Source: Ulva prolifera (taxonomy: Eukaryota > Chlorophyta > Ulvophyceae > Ulvales > Ulvaceae). From it: a stretch of 64,000 nt of DNA. Below are positions 50,825-62,108 of the stretch, in pieces. The position numbers and the translations under genes were made by a program. The DNA is taken from contig CM041196.1 in NCBI GenBank assembly GCA_023078555.1, forward strand, positions 868,001 through 932,000. Reading direction: 5' to 3'. Every line of letters starts with the position of its first letter. Position 1 is the first letter of the stretch. The notes under the pieces were generated by a model. It was given only the letters and a program-made list of their open reading frames with translations. It had not been told where the DNA came from and did not search any database.

Positions 50825-51739
50825 TACATGTCAATCAAGTTACACATATCTGGCCATTGTATGGCAAAGCAAACAGACAACATCAAGCCAACCCAGCGAC
50901 CGGCCGCCACACCAGCAACCACAAGAAAGCAACACAACCAAAAACCCCAGAGAACAACCAACCACAAATGCATCAAACGCCCCACGGCCAGAGCACTCAA
51001 CCCACAAAGTCATCCACCGGCACATCAAAGCCATGGGTGAAATGCTTGCCGCACGACCGAGCGACGGCCGTCAGTGTGCGCGCATACATTGTCGCATTGC
51101 CCTTCTGCAACACACACGAAAGCAACCTGTACGCATTCATCACAAACACCGACTTGGAGACCCGGCCTGATGCCGCAGCAATCGCACCCAACTCCCTGAT
51201 GTACTCCTCAGCCCGCGGCCCGAACTTCCCATAGGACTCAACGACAAACGGAACAAACTCATACTGCGGCTTATCAGCAAACTTCTCCCAATCATTCCGC
51301 TTGAGCTTCTCCGCGACCTTCGCCGCTGAGGCATCCTCCCGGTGCGACCCCCTACTCAAAGCTTTCTTCCCGAGCGGGCGCGTCACCGTCACGTCCACCA
51401 TGACATGACGCCCCCCCGGCAAGATCGCAAGGATGTCCGCTCGGTGCTCCCCCACGGCCCCTGCTCCGTGCTCCCCATGCACGCCGGCATACGGCGGCTC
51501 TATGCTCGTGGTCACCGAAGCACAAGAATGAAGATGGCGCATTGCAAGAGCAAAATCATCATGGCGCGACGAAATATCCTTGTTGTTTCGGGTACACAGC
51601 ATAGCATGGTCTCCGCGGCCAACGCTCTCGCCAGAGCAATCGCATGGCGGCATCTCCATCGGGCCGCTGACTCGCTCACCGAGGCGGTGGCGAAGGATGG
51701 TGGTGAGGGAGTGGTTACCGATGGTGGTGTACATGTCGA
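50825..51739 (-). mobile_element. Non-LTR retrotransposon copy: C-terminal zinc-finger/endonuclease-like ORF and 3' UTR
   Basis: The body is about 50835-51729, flanked by TACATGTC(A/G)A at 50825-50834 and 51730-51739, a probable target duplication. The open frame (51734 down to the stop just above 50997) has a C-x-C...H-x(3)-C knuckle (CDCSG...GDHAMLC), then HRADILAILPGGRHVMVDVTVTRP spread over two motifs (RADI and VDVTV), then YEFVPFVVESYGKFGP. This order resembles the zinc knuckle plus restriction-like endonuclease end of some non-LTR reverse transcriptases; the reverse transcriptase itself is cut off. The 3' UTR (50835-51000) recurs in the other copies. The assignment to an endonuclease is from motif order only. 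Confidence 0.65.
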
Positions 51740-51792
51740 GAGAAATAGGTTTAGTCTAGGCCAATGTGAACATGCATGTAGTTGACTCACTT

Positions 51793-53565
51793 GTGTGATC
51801 ATGAGGGTCGTGACAGAAGGGCGTACTCTGCATATATAGTCTAGATGTGGGCAGTGAGCTCTATCGAGTCTCACGGACCTTCCCTCTGTCACGACAGGTA
51901 TGTCTACGTCTCTGCATCGTTCATGTCATGCTCCTGTATCTGTGAGTCGAGTCTCACTGACCTTCCCTCTGTCACAACAGGTTATGGTCCCTTTTTACGG
52001 ATCCACTGCGATGAATCTCAAAGATGTGAAGTTAGGCTTAGATCTAACTCCCACCAACGCAGTCCAATGGTTCCATCGTATGGAGCTATTGCTGCGCAGC
52101 GTCAGTTGCTGGAAGGTGGTCACAGAGGACGAAGGCACAGAGTCGATCAAAAATGCTGCCCGGCTTGCAATCTCATGCAACGTCGGAGACGACCTGATAC
52201 ATATTGTCAGCACGTCAGCTACTCCCAAAGAGATATGGGATGCCCTGCAGAAGCAGTTCTCAGGCGTGAGCGCAGCACGGAAGATGGCAGCCAAGCTTGC
52301 TTCCGAAAGTCTGCAGATGAGTCACTCGATCAGTTCATAACGAGAGCAGAGCAGCTCCGAGCTGAACTAGCATCAGCACAGATGTTGAAAGAAGAAGAAT
52401 ATGTTCTAGTCTTCCTTGCAGCTTTAGATGAATCCTCATATACGTCATGGGCGCAAGCAATCGCAGCCCAAGCAGAGCTGCCCACATTCGCGGATGTGAC
52501 AGAGAAACTTCGTGGTACGTTTTACCAGAAGTTGCACACCACCGGTAGCACCTCGCAGTCCGAGGCTTACCAGACAGGTAGTACCCACTCTCAGCAAGAG
52601 TGTGACTACTGCCACCACAAGGGTCACCATATCCTTCAATGTTTCAAATTGAAAAATGATCAACAAGCAGCGCAGAGTGATCCCGGGTACAAGCAAGGCA
52701 GAGGCCGTGGCAGAGGCCGTGGCCGAGGCAGAGGCCGAGGTAGAGGTCGTGGCCGTGGCTCCTATGCCAACCACACCAGTGCATTTGTCTGCATCGCTGC
52801 AAACAAGGTTGCAACTGACAGGTCCAAGTGGTTATTCGACTCAGCTTCGACTGACCACATGGTGAATGACCCCGCCGTTCTCCATGATGCCAAGCCCTTC
52901 AGCTCCAAGTGCACAGTTGCCAACAAACAGACAGCCGAAGTCACTGCAGTTGGCACCGTGCAGCTCACCAACCATCGTGGTAATCAGGTCACTCTCAAAG
53001 GCGTCTTGCTCGTCCCCACTCTACAGCACAACCTCATCTCTCTCAGCCGTGCAGACGAAGCAGGTTTGTCCTACTCTGGCCAAAACAACAAAATCATCCT
53101 AAGGGATCAGCGTACAGAGCTGCTGGTAGGGCCTTTGACAAATGGTCTCTACGAGGTGCGATGCAAGCCCGTGCTCTCAGGCTCCGCGCCTGACATACAG
53201 GCTGCCAACGTGTCCCACTCAGACAATGCCATCCTATGGCATCGCAGACTTGGCCATGCTGGCCACAGCACTCTTGCAAAGATGTCAAGAGCTGAAACTG
53301 TGCGCGGATTGCCGCCACCACAAGCATTTGAACAGCAGCTCCAATCAACAGCCGTATGCACACCATGTGCTGAAGGCAAGATGAAACGCAAACCATTTCC
53401 AGCCTCACACCAACGTGCAACCAAGAAGCTAGAGAAGCTTCATGTGGACATTGCTGGTCCTTTTGTGACGACACCGGGCAAGGCTAATTACTATCTCATG
53501 ATTGTTGATGACTTCAGCAACTACAAGCTCGTCACTCCAATTGCTCGCAAGTCAGATGCTGCAGA
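51793..53565 (+). mobile_element. Copia element D, 5' part (fossil)
   Basis: An LTR/Copia (Pseudoviridae-like) element on the plus strand. Its parts are an LTR ending at about 51979, a primer-binding site starting GGTTATGG at 51980, gag from about 52010, a CCHC knuckle near 52600 (CDYCHHKGHHILQC), an Arg/Gly-rich stretch, a protease with FDSASTDHM near 52830, and the start of the integrase with its H-H-C-C zinc region (53220-53400). It is broken, with about two breaks plus loss of the right-hand half, where element H abuts. It is related to but clearly different from element A. Confidence 0.8.
51865..51983 (+). repeat. Duplicated LTR-end segment of Copia element D
   Basis: A 35-base segment (start CGAGTCTCAC, end ACAGGT) occurs at 51865-51899 and 51949-51983 with two differences, 84 bases apart. 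The second copy runs across the LTR end into the primer-binding site. Confidence 0.75.
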
Positions 53566-53914
53566 TGTTAGAAAGGCTATCCTTCGTCAGGTCAGACACG
53601 CAGTCCTTACGTCAAGTCAGGAGACCAGCATCTCATACCTGCTGCGCACAGAGGTAGAACCAGAGAGATGCTCGGGGAGACAGAGTACAGCCAGTACCGT
53701 GAAACAGTAAGAATAATGGTTACAGCTCTCCAGTGTGCACAGCCATATATGCACACTGAATAGTCAAGATTACGGCGGGAGATCCTCGCAGGATCTCCCT
53801 CACTACTCCGGGACAATCCGGCTGGCGGCTTACCCCTACACATGATCCGCGGATCATCCGTGCATGGGTGCACCTGTCACCACGCTGCTGCCCGCAGGCG
53901 CATGCATTGTGACA
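53566..53914 (-). repeat. Probable 3' LTR of Copia element H
   Basis: The right edge is well placed: TGACA directly next to the polypurine stretch that follows the RNase H frame. The left edge at TGTTAGAAAG is where similarity of element D to its relatives ends, so H may have inserted there. The partner LTR is not in the window, so its length cannot be verified. Confidence 0.4.
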
Positions 53915-55794
53915 CTCCCCCATAAACCCTGCTAAGTCTCCACTAGCTGGAGTTTATTACGAACTTCCTGCAAGGCAGGTCCGGGCAGCACTTTAGTAAA
54001 CACATCCGCTAACTGATCAACAGTGCCTACCCATGCTACCTTAAGTTCATCCATCTGGACGTATTCCCGCACTCGCAAGTGCCGCACACGAATGTGCTTG
54101 GATCTGTCAGTGGACACAGCATTCACTGCCAAAATATTGGCACTCTTATTATCTCCCCACAGAGTCGGCTTATGTGGGGCAAGCTTCACATCGAGAAGCA
54201 ATTGCTTCATCCACATGAGCTCGTTGGCTGTTGCGCTCATCGCAATGAGCTCAGCCTCTGTTGTATCCCCAGCCACTATACTCTGCTTTTTCGAACGCCA
54301 GAGAACACAGTTCCCATACACCCGAACAATCATACCAGATACACTCTTTAGATCCGCAGAATTCGCAAAATCCGCATCTGAAAAAGCCTCTAGTAAACAC
54401 CCATGTCCCTCAGAGCCTACAAATTTTATTCCTAGATTTTTCGTGGACTGCAGGTATCTCAGAACATGTTGCACGGCAGACCAATGTTCCTTCAGACTAC
54501 TAGACATGTGCCGGGCCAGGGCATGTGCCACATAGCTCAGGTCAGGTCGTGTCACTCCTGCAATATACTGGATGCTTCCTACAGCACTCATGAACCTGGA
54601 ATGCTCAGCAGCACTGGCTTTTTCCAGGTCAGGATGCTCTTTCACACTCCTTAGTTGTTGCCGCAGCACTAATGGAGTGGGAGATTTACGACAGTCAGAC
54701 ATGCTGTACTTGTCCAGCAAGTTCTGGATTTTGTTACGTTGCGTCATTGTGATTGTTTTGGCCTTTCGATCACGCGTGATCTCAGTGCCAAGTGCCCAAG
54801 ACAGGTCACCTAGATCTCTGCCTTCAAATTTCGTGAGAATGACACGGATGATTTCCTGCAGCCCCGCGGAGCAACTGAAAATGAATAAGTCATCTACCCA
54901 CAGAAAAATGAGACATCGACCAGTTGTTCTGACATACAGTCCAGGATCACTTTGTGCGCACACAAATCCTAGTTCAGCCAAGACCTTTACTAAAGCTTTA
55001 TGCCACTCGCGAGCGGCTTGCTTCAGGCCATACAGTGTTTTATGTAATTTCCATACACGTGCTGTCCCGTCTGTGAAGTACGGGGGCTGTTCAACGAAAA
55101 CCTCTTCCTCCAGGTCACCGTTAAGAAAAGCACACTGTATGTCTATATGCCTAATCTCCAAATCCTCCTGAGCAGCAATGGACAGCAACACACGCAGTGT
55201 CGCGTAACTACCGACAGGGGACCAAGTCTCGAAGAAATCTATCCCTTCTACCTGAGAAAAACCACGAGCTACATAACGTGCCTTGTAACGCTGAATCTCA
55301 CCAGCGGGTCCGCGCTTGATCTTGAACACCCACTTGCCCGAGATAGCTTTCTTACCCGCAGGCAGATAGCACAACATAAAAGTCCCGTGCTCACCCAGTG
55401 CTTCCACCTCCTCCTGCATGGCACGCAGCCAAGCATCCCTGTCTGGACCCGCGAGTCCTTCCTTCATAGAAGGCAGATCAGGGTCGGAAGGCTTCTGCTT
55501 CCTAGCGGCAGCTGCTCTGCGCGACCCACGACGCTGGGCACTGTGCTGCTCACCAGGCTCCCCATGCTGATGCTTCAGGCCTGCACCGGACACTCCACAG
55601 TCAACCGCGGCTGATGTGTCCTGGTTGCAGCCTGGAGACTTGATGTCAGCTACTACTGTTTCACTACTAGCATGATCAGAGCCCGCGGGCTCATGCACAG
55701 CAGCTACATCCACAGCCAAAGGAACAAGACGTCTACGTACAAGAGGATTGATTTTAATGCGGGGAAGAGCAGCTGGAATGGCTCTTACCTCATC

Positions 55795-56103
55795 TGTCAC
55801 GACATGTGGGTCGTTAGCAAGCACTCTGTGTTTACATGAGAGAGGGCGACATATTTATGCAATGAGTTTGAGGTCACACCTGTCACGACATGTGGGTCGT
55901 TAGCAAGCACTCTGTGATGCTCACTAACTACAGCTACACTATATGCAGATCAATATCCCACAGTCATGACCACTAGCACACTGTTGCTGCATGATATGCA
56001 TTAGCCGCTACATTGACTCAGCACGAGTCAGCGCGAGTCAGCGCGAGTCAGCATGTCTACTCAGCGGGCGCTCAGCACTAGGCTAAACACACTTCTCTCA
56101 ACA
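55795..56103 (-). repeat. 3' LTR of Copia element A
   Basis: 309 bases bounded by TG and CA, identical by eye to 60224-60532. It contains a 36-base internal duplication (55795-55830 and 55881-55916) at the U5 side and three to four 10-base tandem units (GAGTCAGCGC type, about 56020-56052) at the other side. Confidence 0.92.
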
Positions 56104-59100
56104 CGCCCCCATAGTCTAGGGCACAACGCCAAGCGTCTGACGATGCTTCTCAAACATCTGTTGCGACAGTGGCTTCGTTAAAACATCAGCTGGATTGTCA
56201 GCTGTTGGAACTGGTATGAATCTCATCTGCTGTCGCTTCACCTTCTCTCTCACATGATGAAAAACAATTTCTATGTGCTTAGTCCGGGCAGCTGAAAGTG
56301 GATCTTCAATTAAACTCTTCGCTGCCCTGTTGTCAATCCCTATTGGTATACAAGCAGGAGGAAGGCCCACTTGAGGAGCCATGTCGTACAGATACTGTAC
56401 TTCTTTTGCAATCTCTCCAGCTGCTATGTATTCTGCTTCTGATGATGAGCGACTCACGGTGGCCTGCTTGGAACACTTCCAAACAATGCTACCTATGCCG
56501 CACTTCACAATGAAGCCTGTCGTTGATTTCCTTGTATACACACAACCAGCCCAATCAGAATCACAGAAACCATGCAATGCACATTCAGGGCCTCCTAGTC
56601 TCAAGCTGTAGGAAGCAGTGCCATGCAGGTATAGCAGCACATCTTTCAGCCTAGCAAAGTTGCTGCATGTTGGCTGAGCAGTAAATCTGGCCAGGTAGGA
56701 GACAGCGAACGCAACATCTGGCCTGGTGTGGTTGGCAATGTGGAGAAGAGCTCCCACAATAGACTTGTACTGCGAAATGGCGGTTGGATCTGTGATTGTT
56801 TGACCTGATGGGTCTTTATATACATTGACGATCATTGGGATTGACACTGGCCATGCATCTTGAAGATTGTGCTCATCAATCAGCTTTTCAATGTGGCGTT
56901 GCTGCTTTAAGTAGACGAGCTTCTGTTGGCGATTTCGTTGAATTGACATTTGCAGGAAGAACTTTGACTCACCCAGATCTTTCCCAGGGAATTTGAGCAA
57001 GATTGCTTGCTTGATCTTCTGAACGCTGCTCAATTTCTTGGCAGCAATCTGAATGTCGTCCACATAACAAAGGAGGAGGACAAAGCCGAGTTGCTCAGAG
57101 AACAACATGAACAATGCACCATCGCTCTTGTTCTGGACAAATCCCAGGAAGACAATGTGGGCTGAGAGCAGCTTGTTCCACACACGTGGAGCCTGCTTGA
57201 GGCCATACAGACTCTTGTTCAAGAGACAAGCACGGCCTGTGTTGTCATCATATCCCGCGGGCTGTTGCATGAATGTCTGCTCTTCTAGATCGCCTTGGAT
57301 GAAGGCATTTTTTATATCAATGGCATGGCACTCAAGATCAAAGCTTGCCACGATAGAGAAGAACAGGCGGACTGTGCTTGCACGCACAACTGGAGAAAAG
57401 ACTGCATTGTAGTCTACTCCAGGTCTTTGAAAGAAGCCTTTGATCACAAGGCGCGCTTTGTAGCGCTCAATTGAACCATCTGCGTTCAACTTCCTCTTGA
57501 ACACCCATTTGGATGGAATGGCCTTTTTATCACGTGGCACTGCCATGAGTTCCCATGCATTCATTGACACGAGAGAATTGTACTCCTCATCAGCTGCAAC
57601 TTGCCAAAACGGCGCTTCAGGTCCAGCAAGTGCTGCTTCAATGGTCAAGGGCTCAGGAGCAAGCCCTACAGCCGAAAATTCACATGGGCGTTGCGTGGGA
57701 GACCGTGCATGAATTGCCGATAAGGATCCTGAGGTGGCTGTCGTTTGCGCGGAGGATTGCGCCGTGGCATGACGGGTTGCACGGCGGACTCATCAGAAGG
57801 TTCCTCTTCTGGAGCTGGATCCTCAGGCGCTTGCTCTTGTTCATCATAGAGCGGATTTGTCGACATGAGTGGCTGCACATGCGCCGGCGGCAATGGCAGA
57901 GAAATTTGCTGCTGCGATTGCTGCTGAGTCTGAGGCTGCGGTTGCGATGCTGCTTGTGGTGGCGCTTGCGGTGGTGTTTGTGGCGGCGCTGCTGCGTCCA
58001 TCACATCTGACAACATGTCGAAGCGATCATCGCTTGCTGGTGCTGCCGACTCATCAAACCTCACATCTCTGGAGATCTGGACCTTGCCATCAGGAAGCAG
58101 GATTCTGAATGCTTTGAAATTTGGCTGAGCATAGCCAAGATGCTTACCCACGACTGCTTTGGCTGGGAGTTGACCTTTCTTGCGCTTCTCAGATGGGACT
58201 CGCACGAAGCACGTGCAGCCCCAGATGTGCAAATTGCTAATGTCAGGCTTGGTGCCTTTCAGGAGCTGCCATGATGATGGCTCACCTTCGCTGGACATGA
58301 TGTTGGACAGATACACGGCATGCATTGCTGCCTCTGCCCAATACTTCTTCTTTAAGCCTGCATCTGCCATCAGAGAGTCACGCAAAGCCGAGCAAGAGCC
58401 GATGCCTCGCTCTGCATGCCCATTCTCAGCTGGGCTGTAGCCTGATGTTTCTTGTGACTCAATGTGCCTGTCATTGAGGAAGGACTGCACTTTGTTGGAC
58501 AGAAACACTGTGTCGCGATCAAAGCGCACGGCACGAACAGTGGCATTGTACTTCTTCTCAAGTTTCGGAATGAGATTCATCAGTGCATCTGCTGCATCAG
58601 ATTTTCTGGCAATCGGGACGATGACTTTATAGCCACTGAAGTCATCAACGACCATCAGGTAGTAATTGGCACCACCTGCGGATGTTTCAAATGGTCCTGC
58701 GATATCAGTGTGCAGACGCTCCAGCTTGGCAGATGCTCTGCGGTGTGTTGCGGGAAATGATTCTCTCTTCATCCTCCCTATTGCACATGGGGTGCACACA
58801 GCTGTTGACTTGAGCTGTTCATCAAACACACGAGCTGGGGGCAGGCCTTGCACAGTCTCTCCTCGGGACATCTTTGCCAAGGTGCTGTGGCCTGCATGGC
58901 CGAATCTGCGATGCCATATGATGGCATCATTCACATGGGATGCAGCAGCAGCCTGTATCACCTGATCTGAGATGATCGGCTCACACTGTACACAGTAGAG
59001 ACGATTGACTTTGTCGCCTCTCAAGAGCTGCTTGGAGCCATTGCAAAGAATAATCTTGTCTTTCTCGCCTGTGTACGAGAGCCCTGCTTCATCAGCACGG

Positions 59101-60194
59101 CTGAGAGATATCAGATTGTCTTGCAGCTTCGGAACAAGCAGCACATTCTTCAGCTCGACCTCTTCACCGCAATGATTGGTCAGCTTGACTGTGCCAACGG
59201 CTGAAACTTCCTCAGTCTGGTTGTTGGCTACAGTACATGTTGATTGCATGGCAGTAATGTCATGCAGATACTCAGCTCGATTCACCATGTGATCGGTAGC
59301 TGCTGAATCAAAGAGCCATGTGGACTCTTGTGAGGACGCAGCATTTGCAATGCAAACAAATGCGCTGGTGCTTGGAGGGCCAGATGCTTGATTAGCATTG
59401 GCACCAGAACCTCTGCCACTGCCACGATATCCACGGCCACGGCCTCGGCCACGGCCTCTGCCACGGCCTCTACCACGGCCTGCGCCTCGGCCAGCATTGG
59501 GATCATTCTCATAGGAAAGCTGATCATTCTTCAGTTTGAAGCACTGGAGAATCTGATGGCCTGGTCTGTGGCAATACTCACATTGATATCTCTGATCTGA
59601 GCTTATCTGATAAGCTCCGGACCGGGATGATGATGACGTGTCATGCAGCTTCTGATAGAAGGTGCCTCTGAGATTCTCAGTCACATCATCAAATGAGGGC
59701 AGAGTGGGCCGAGCCGATGTGGCTTGAGCCCATGATGAGAAGTCAGATTCATCAAGGGTAGCTAGAAACGTGAGTACAAACTCGTCTTCCTTGTGCATTT
59801 GTGCTGAGATCAATTCAGCACGTAAATGCTCTGCTCTGGTGATGAAGGTGTCAAGTGACTCATCAGCATTTTTTCTGAAGCTAGCTTGAGCTCGAGATAA
59901 GGCTATCTTCCGAGCCGAACTGACACCGGAGAACTGCTTCTTCAGCACGTCCCATATGTCTTTGGGAGATGCTGTGGGGCTGACTTGATGTATTAAATCA
60001 TCTCCGACATTGCATGCAAGTGCAAGTCGAGCTGCGTTTTTATGAGCAACGTCACCAGCATCATTGGCAACGGCGGTCCAGCATTCAAGGCTTCTAAGCA
60101 GGATTTCCATCCGCTGAAACCATTGGACAGCATTGGCTTGAGTGAGCTCAATGCCAAGCTTGACATCTTTAAGATTCATTTCAGATCTTTGAAA

Positions 60195-60223
60195 CGCAGT
60201 GGAAGCGTGATGGGCCCATAACC
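60195..60223 (-). other. Primer-binding site of Copia element A (initiator-Met tRNA half-molecule type)
   Basis: Directly next to the 5' LTR, the plus strand reads like the 5' half of a eukaryotic initiator methionine tRNA ending in the anticodon loop (GGGCCCATAACC). The resemblance covers 29 bases, and as recalled, tRNA-iMet differs at about two of them. Drosophila copia is known to prime from a cleaved tRNA-iMet half that pairs with GGTTATGGGCCC. The same mechanism is inferred here. Confidence 0.8.
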
Positions 60224-60532
60224 TGTCACGACATGTGGGTCGTTAGCAAGCACTCTGTGTTTACATGAGAGAGGGCGACATATTTATGCAATGAGTTTGA
60301 GGTCACACCTGTCACGACATGTGGGTCGTTAGCAAGCACTCTGTGATGCTCACTAACTACAGCTACACTATATGCAGATCAATATCCCACAGTCATGACC
60401 ACTAGCACACTGTTGCTGCATGATATGCATTAGCCGCTACATTGACTCAGCACGAGTCAGCGCGAGTCAGCGCGAGTCAGCATGTCTACTCAGCGGGCGC
60501 TCAGCACTAGGCTAAACACACTTCTCTCAACA
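60224..60532 (-). repeat. 5' LTR of Copia element A
   Basis: 309 bases, TG...CA, same sequence as 55795-56103. It is followed on the right by the 5-base target duplication TCATC and then the older element H. Confidence 0.92.
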
Positions 60533-62108
60533 TCATCAGGCAAATCAACCCCGACAGCGGCAGAGGGGTTAGCCTGGATCTCTCCCCCTAATTCGGATCC
60601 GGACTCCACCTCAATTTCATCTGGCTCATCCTCCCAGGAAGGTCTCAGCCCCTCGGCACCTCGCAGGGGCTTAGCTACTGCTCCCGCGCCAGATGCCGAG
60701 GCCGCAGCCGAATTACTCCCTGAGCGAACCCGCTGAGCCTCGCGATTCTGATGAGCCGCAGCCCGTTCATCATCGCTGATGGTGTACTCCTCCATCTCAT
60801 CTGCATCGTCCTCATCATAGATGCCAGGACCGCTGTCGTCGTCATCGTCGTCCATCGAATCATCAGACGACAGTGAAGGCATGGGCAGGACAGATGCAGC
60901 TTTGATGCCAGGGTCATGGAGCTGAGCATTGCGAGTCACCACATACTCGACAGTGCGTGCTGGAGGGGCCCCAGATAGGCGCGCCTGGCCTGGGACCCGA
61001 AGAGGACGTTCAACGTCAGGGTGGGCAGCTGCACGAGCAATCGCACGCGTGCGATGCATGGCGTGCCTGGCCACCTCCGGTGTGTCCCGCGCAGGGTCAC
61101 GCCGGAGCACCTCAGCAGAGGAGCCTGCGCCGAAACGTGGAGAGTACACCGCCTCATCAGGCAGTGCGTCCTGTCTGAACGTCATGTCCATGACAGGGAC
61201 TCTACCATGACCTGGGGGGGCGTGCGAAAATTCACGCAGACGTCGCAGCACTCCCCCATCATGTGTGGAGTCAGTGACGAACGAGGGGACATCACTGTCA
61301 GTCACGCGGACACCCTCGTCATCACCCTCAAAGACAACCTGTAGGGAGTTCGCAAACTCTGCAGGTTCTCTCTTGTCCACAACAGCGGACGCATCGTACT
61401 TACGTACGTGTCGGATCATCTGATCCGTGGTGCACATGATTTGCCGCACCACCACAACCCTACCCCCAGGAACGTCCTGGGCGTACACACGCTGCATGCT
61501 GGGCCCCAGCCCAGCACCAACCCAGTATGCTACCATACCCCTCGCGGACAATTTCCGCAAGTGATCATCCCTAGGATACGCATACACCTCAACCCCCCAT
61601 GGACGCTGCTGCTTCACCAAATCCTGGAACACCTCAACGGAGGTGTCTCTGAAAAAAGACATGTAGGGAATGATATCCCTGTCACAAGACCTGGTCAAAA
61701 ACTCGTCCAGTTCTGTCATAGTGAGCAACTCCCACTTGCGCTTCTCCTCCTCCCGCAACTTATCACGTTCGGCCTTTTTCATGCGCTTATTAGCCCGCTC
61801 AGCCTGTTGTACATCCGCAGCTGTATTAGCATCACGCTGAGCTTTCTGGGCTTTCATCATTATTGCCAGTTTGTCATGGTACAGCGCCGAGCACGGCGTG
61901 AGATTGTGACCATGGATGACACTGGCAAGGCATTCAATCCACAGAAACAGAGGAAGACCGCTCGCAAGCAGTACAGCTCGGACCGCCTCGAAGGCAATAC
62001 CGATCCTCCGCTCGATCATGCCATTACAGCGATGATCAGCTGTGGGGGTGGTGCGGTGAGTAATGCCACGACGCTGGAGGTAGAGCTTTAAGGCCTGATG
62101 TAAGGCCT

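Larger units (their letters stand above)
55790..60537 (-). mobile_element. Copia element A, nearly whole, recent, inserted in element H
   Basis: The element spans 55795-60532 (4738 bp) on the minus strand. Its two 309-bp LTRs read as identical, and it has a perfect 5-base target duplication TCATC (55790-55794 and 60533-60537). Parts in coding order: 5' LTR, primer-binding site 60195-60223, gag from about 60.18 kb with a CCHC knuckle (CEYCHRPGHQILQC near 59570) and Arg/Gly-rich stretch, protease (FDSAATDHM near 59300), integrase (about 58.0-58.95 kb), reverse transcriptase (Y-V-D-D near 57060), RNase H (about 56.15-56.5 kb), a polypurine stretch and the 3' LTR. It looks almost whole, with about one interruption between two long frames, which may instead be the frameshift or read-through known in the family. 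LTR identity implies a recent insertion. Confidence 0.92.
53566..62108 (-). mobile_element. Copia element H, older host of the nested insertion
   Basis: A Copia element on the minus strand, split in two by element A. The integrase core and linker lie at about 60.54-62.1 kb (H-R-T-T-P...N-G-M-I-E-R-R). The reverse transcriptase (W-V-D-D near 54890) and RNase H lie at 53.93-55.79 kb. A polypurine stretch (TTTATGGGGGAG on the coding strand) at 53915-53926 precedes a probable 3' LTR at about 53566-53914 (TGTTA...TGACA). The gag end is absent at 62.1 kb, where element B abuts. Apart from the insertion and the missing end it shows few breaks. Confidence 0.75.

Noticed and set aside
52680-52770. A free-standing Arg/Gly repeat (RGG) RNA-binding gene
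   Set aside because: The repeat lies within gag of a Copia element directly after the CCHC knuckle and recurs in elements A and B at the same place.
57555-58010. Plus-strand Arg/Leu-rich frame
   Set aside because: Antisense to the Gln/Pro-rich linker of the Copia polyprotein.
60195-60223. A tRNA gene for initiator methionine
   Set aside because: Only the 5' half up to the anticodon loop is present, next to an LTR; the 3' half is missing, so it is a primer-binding site.
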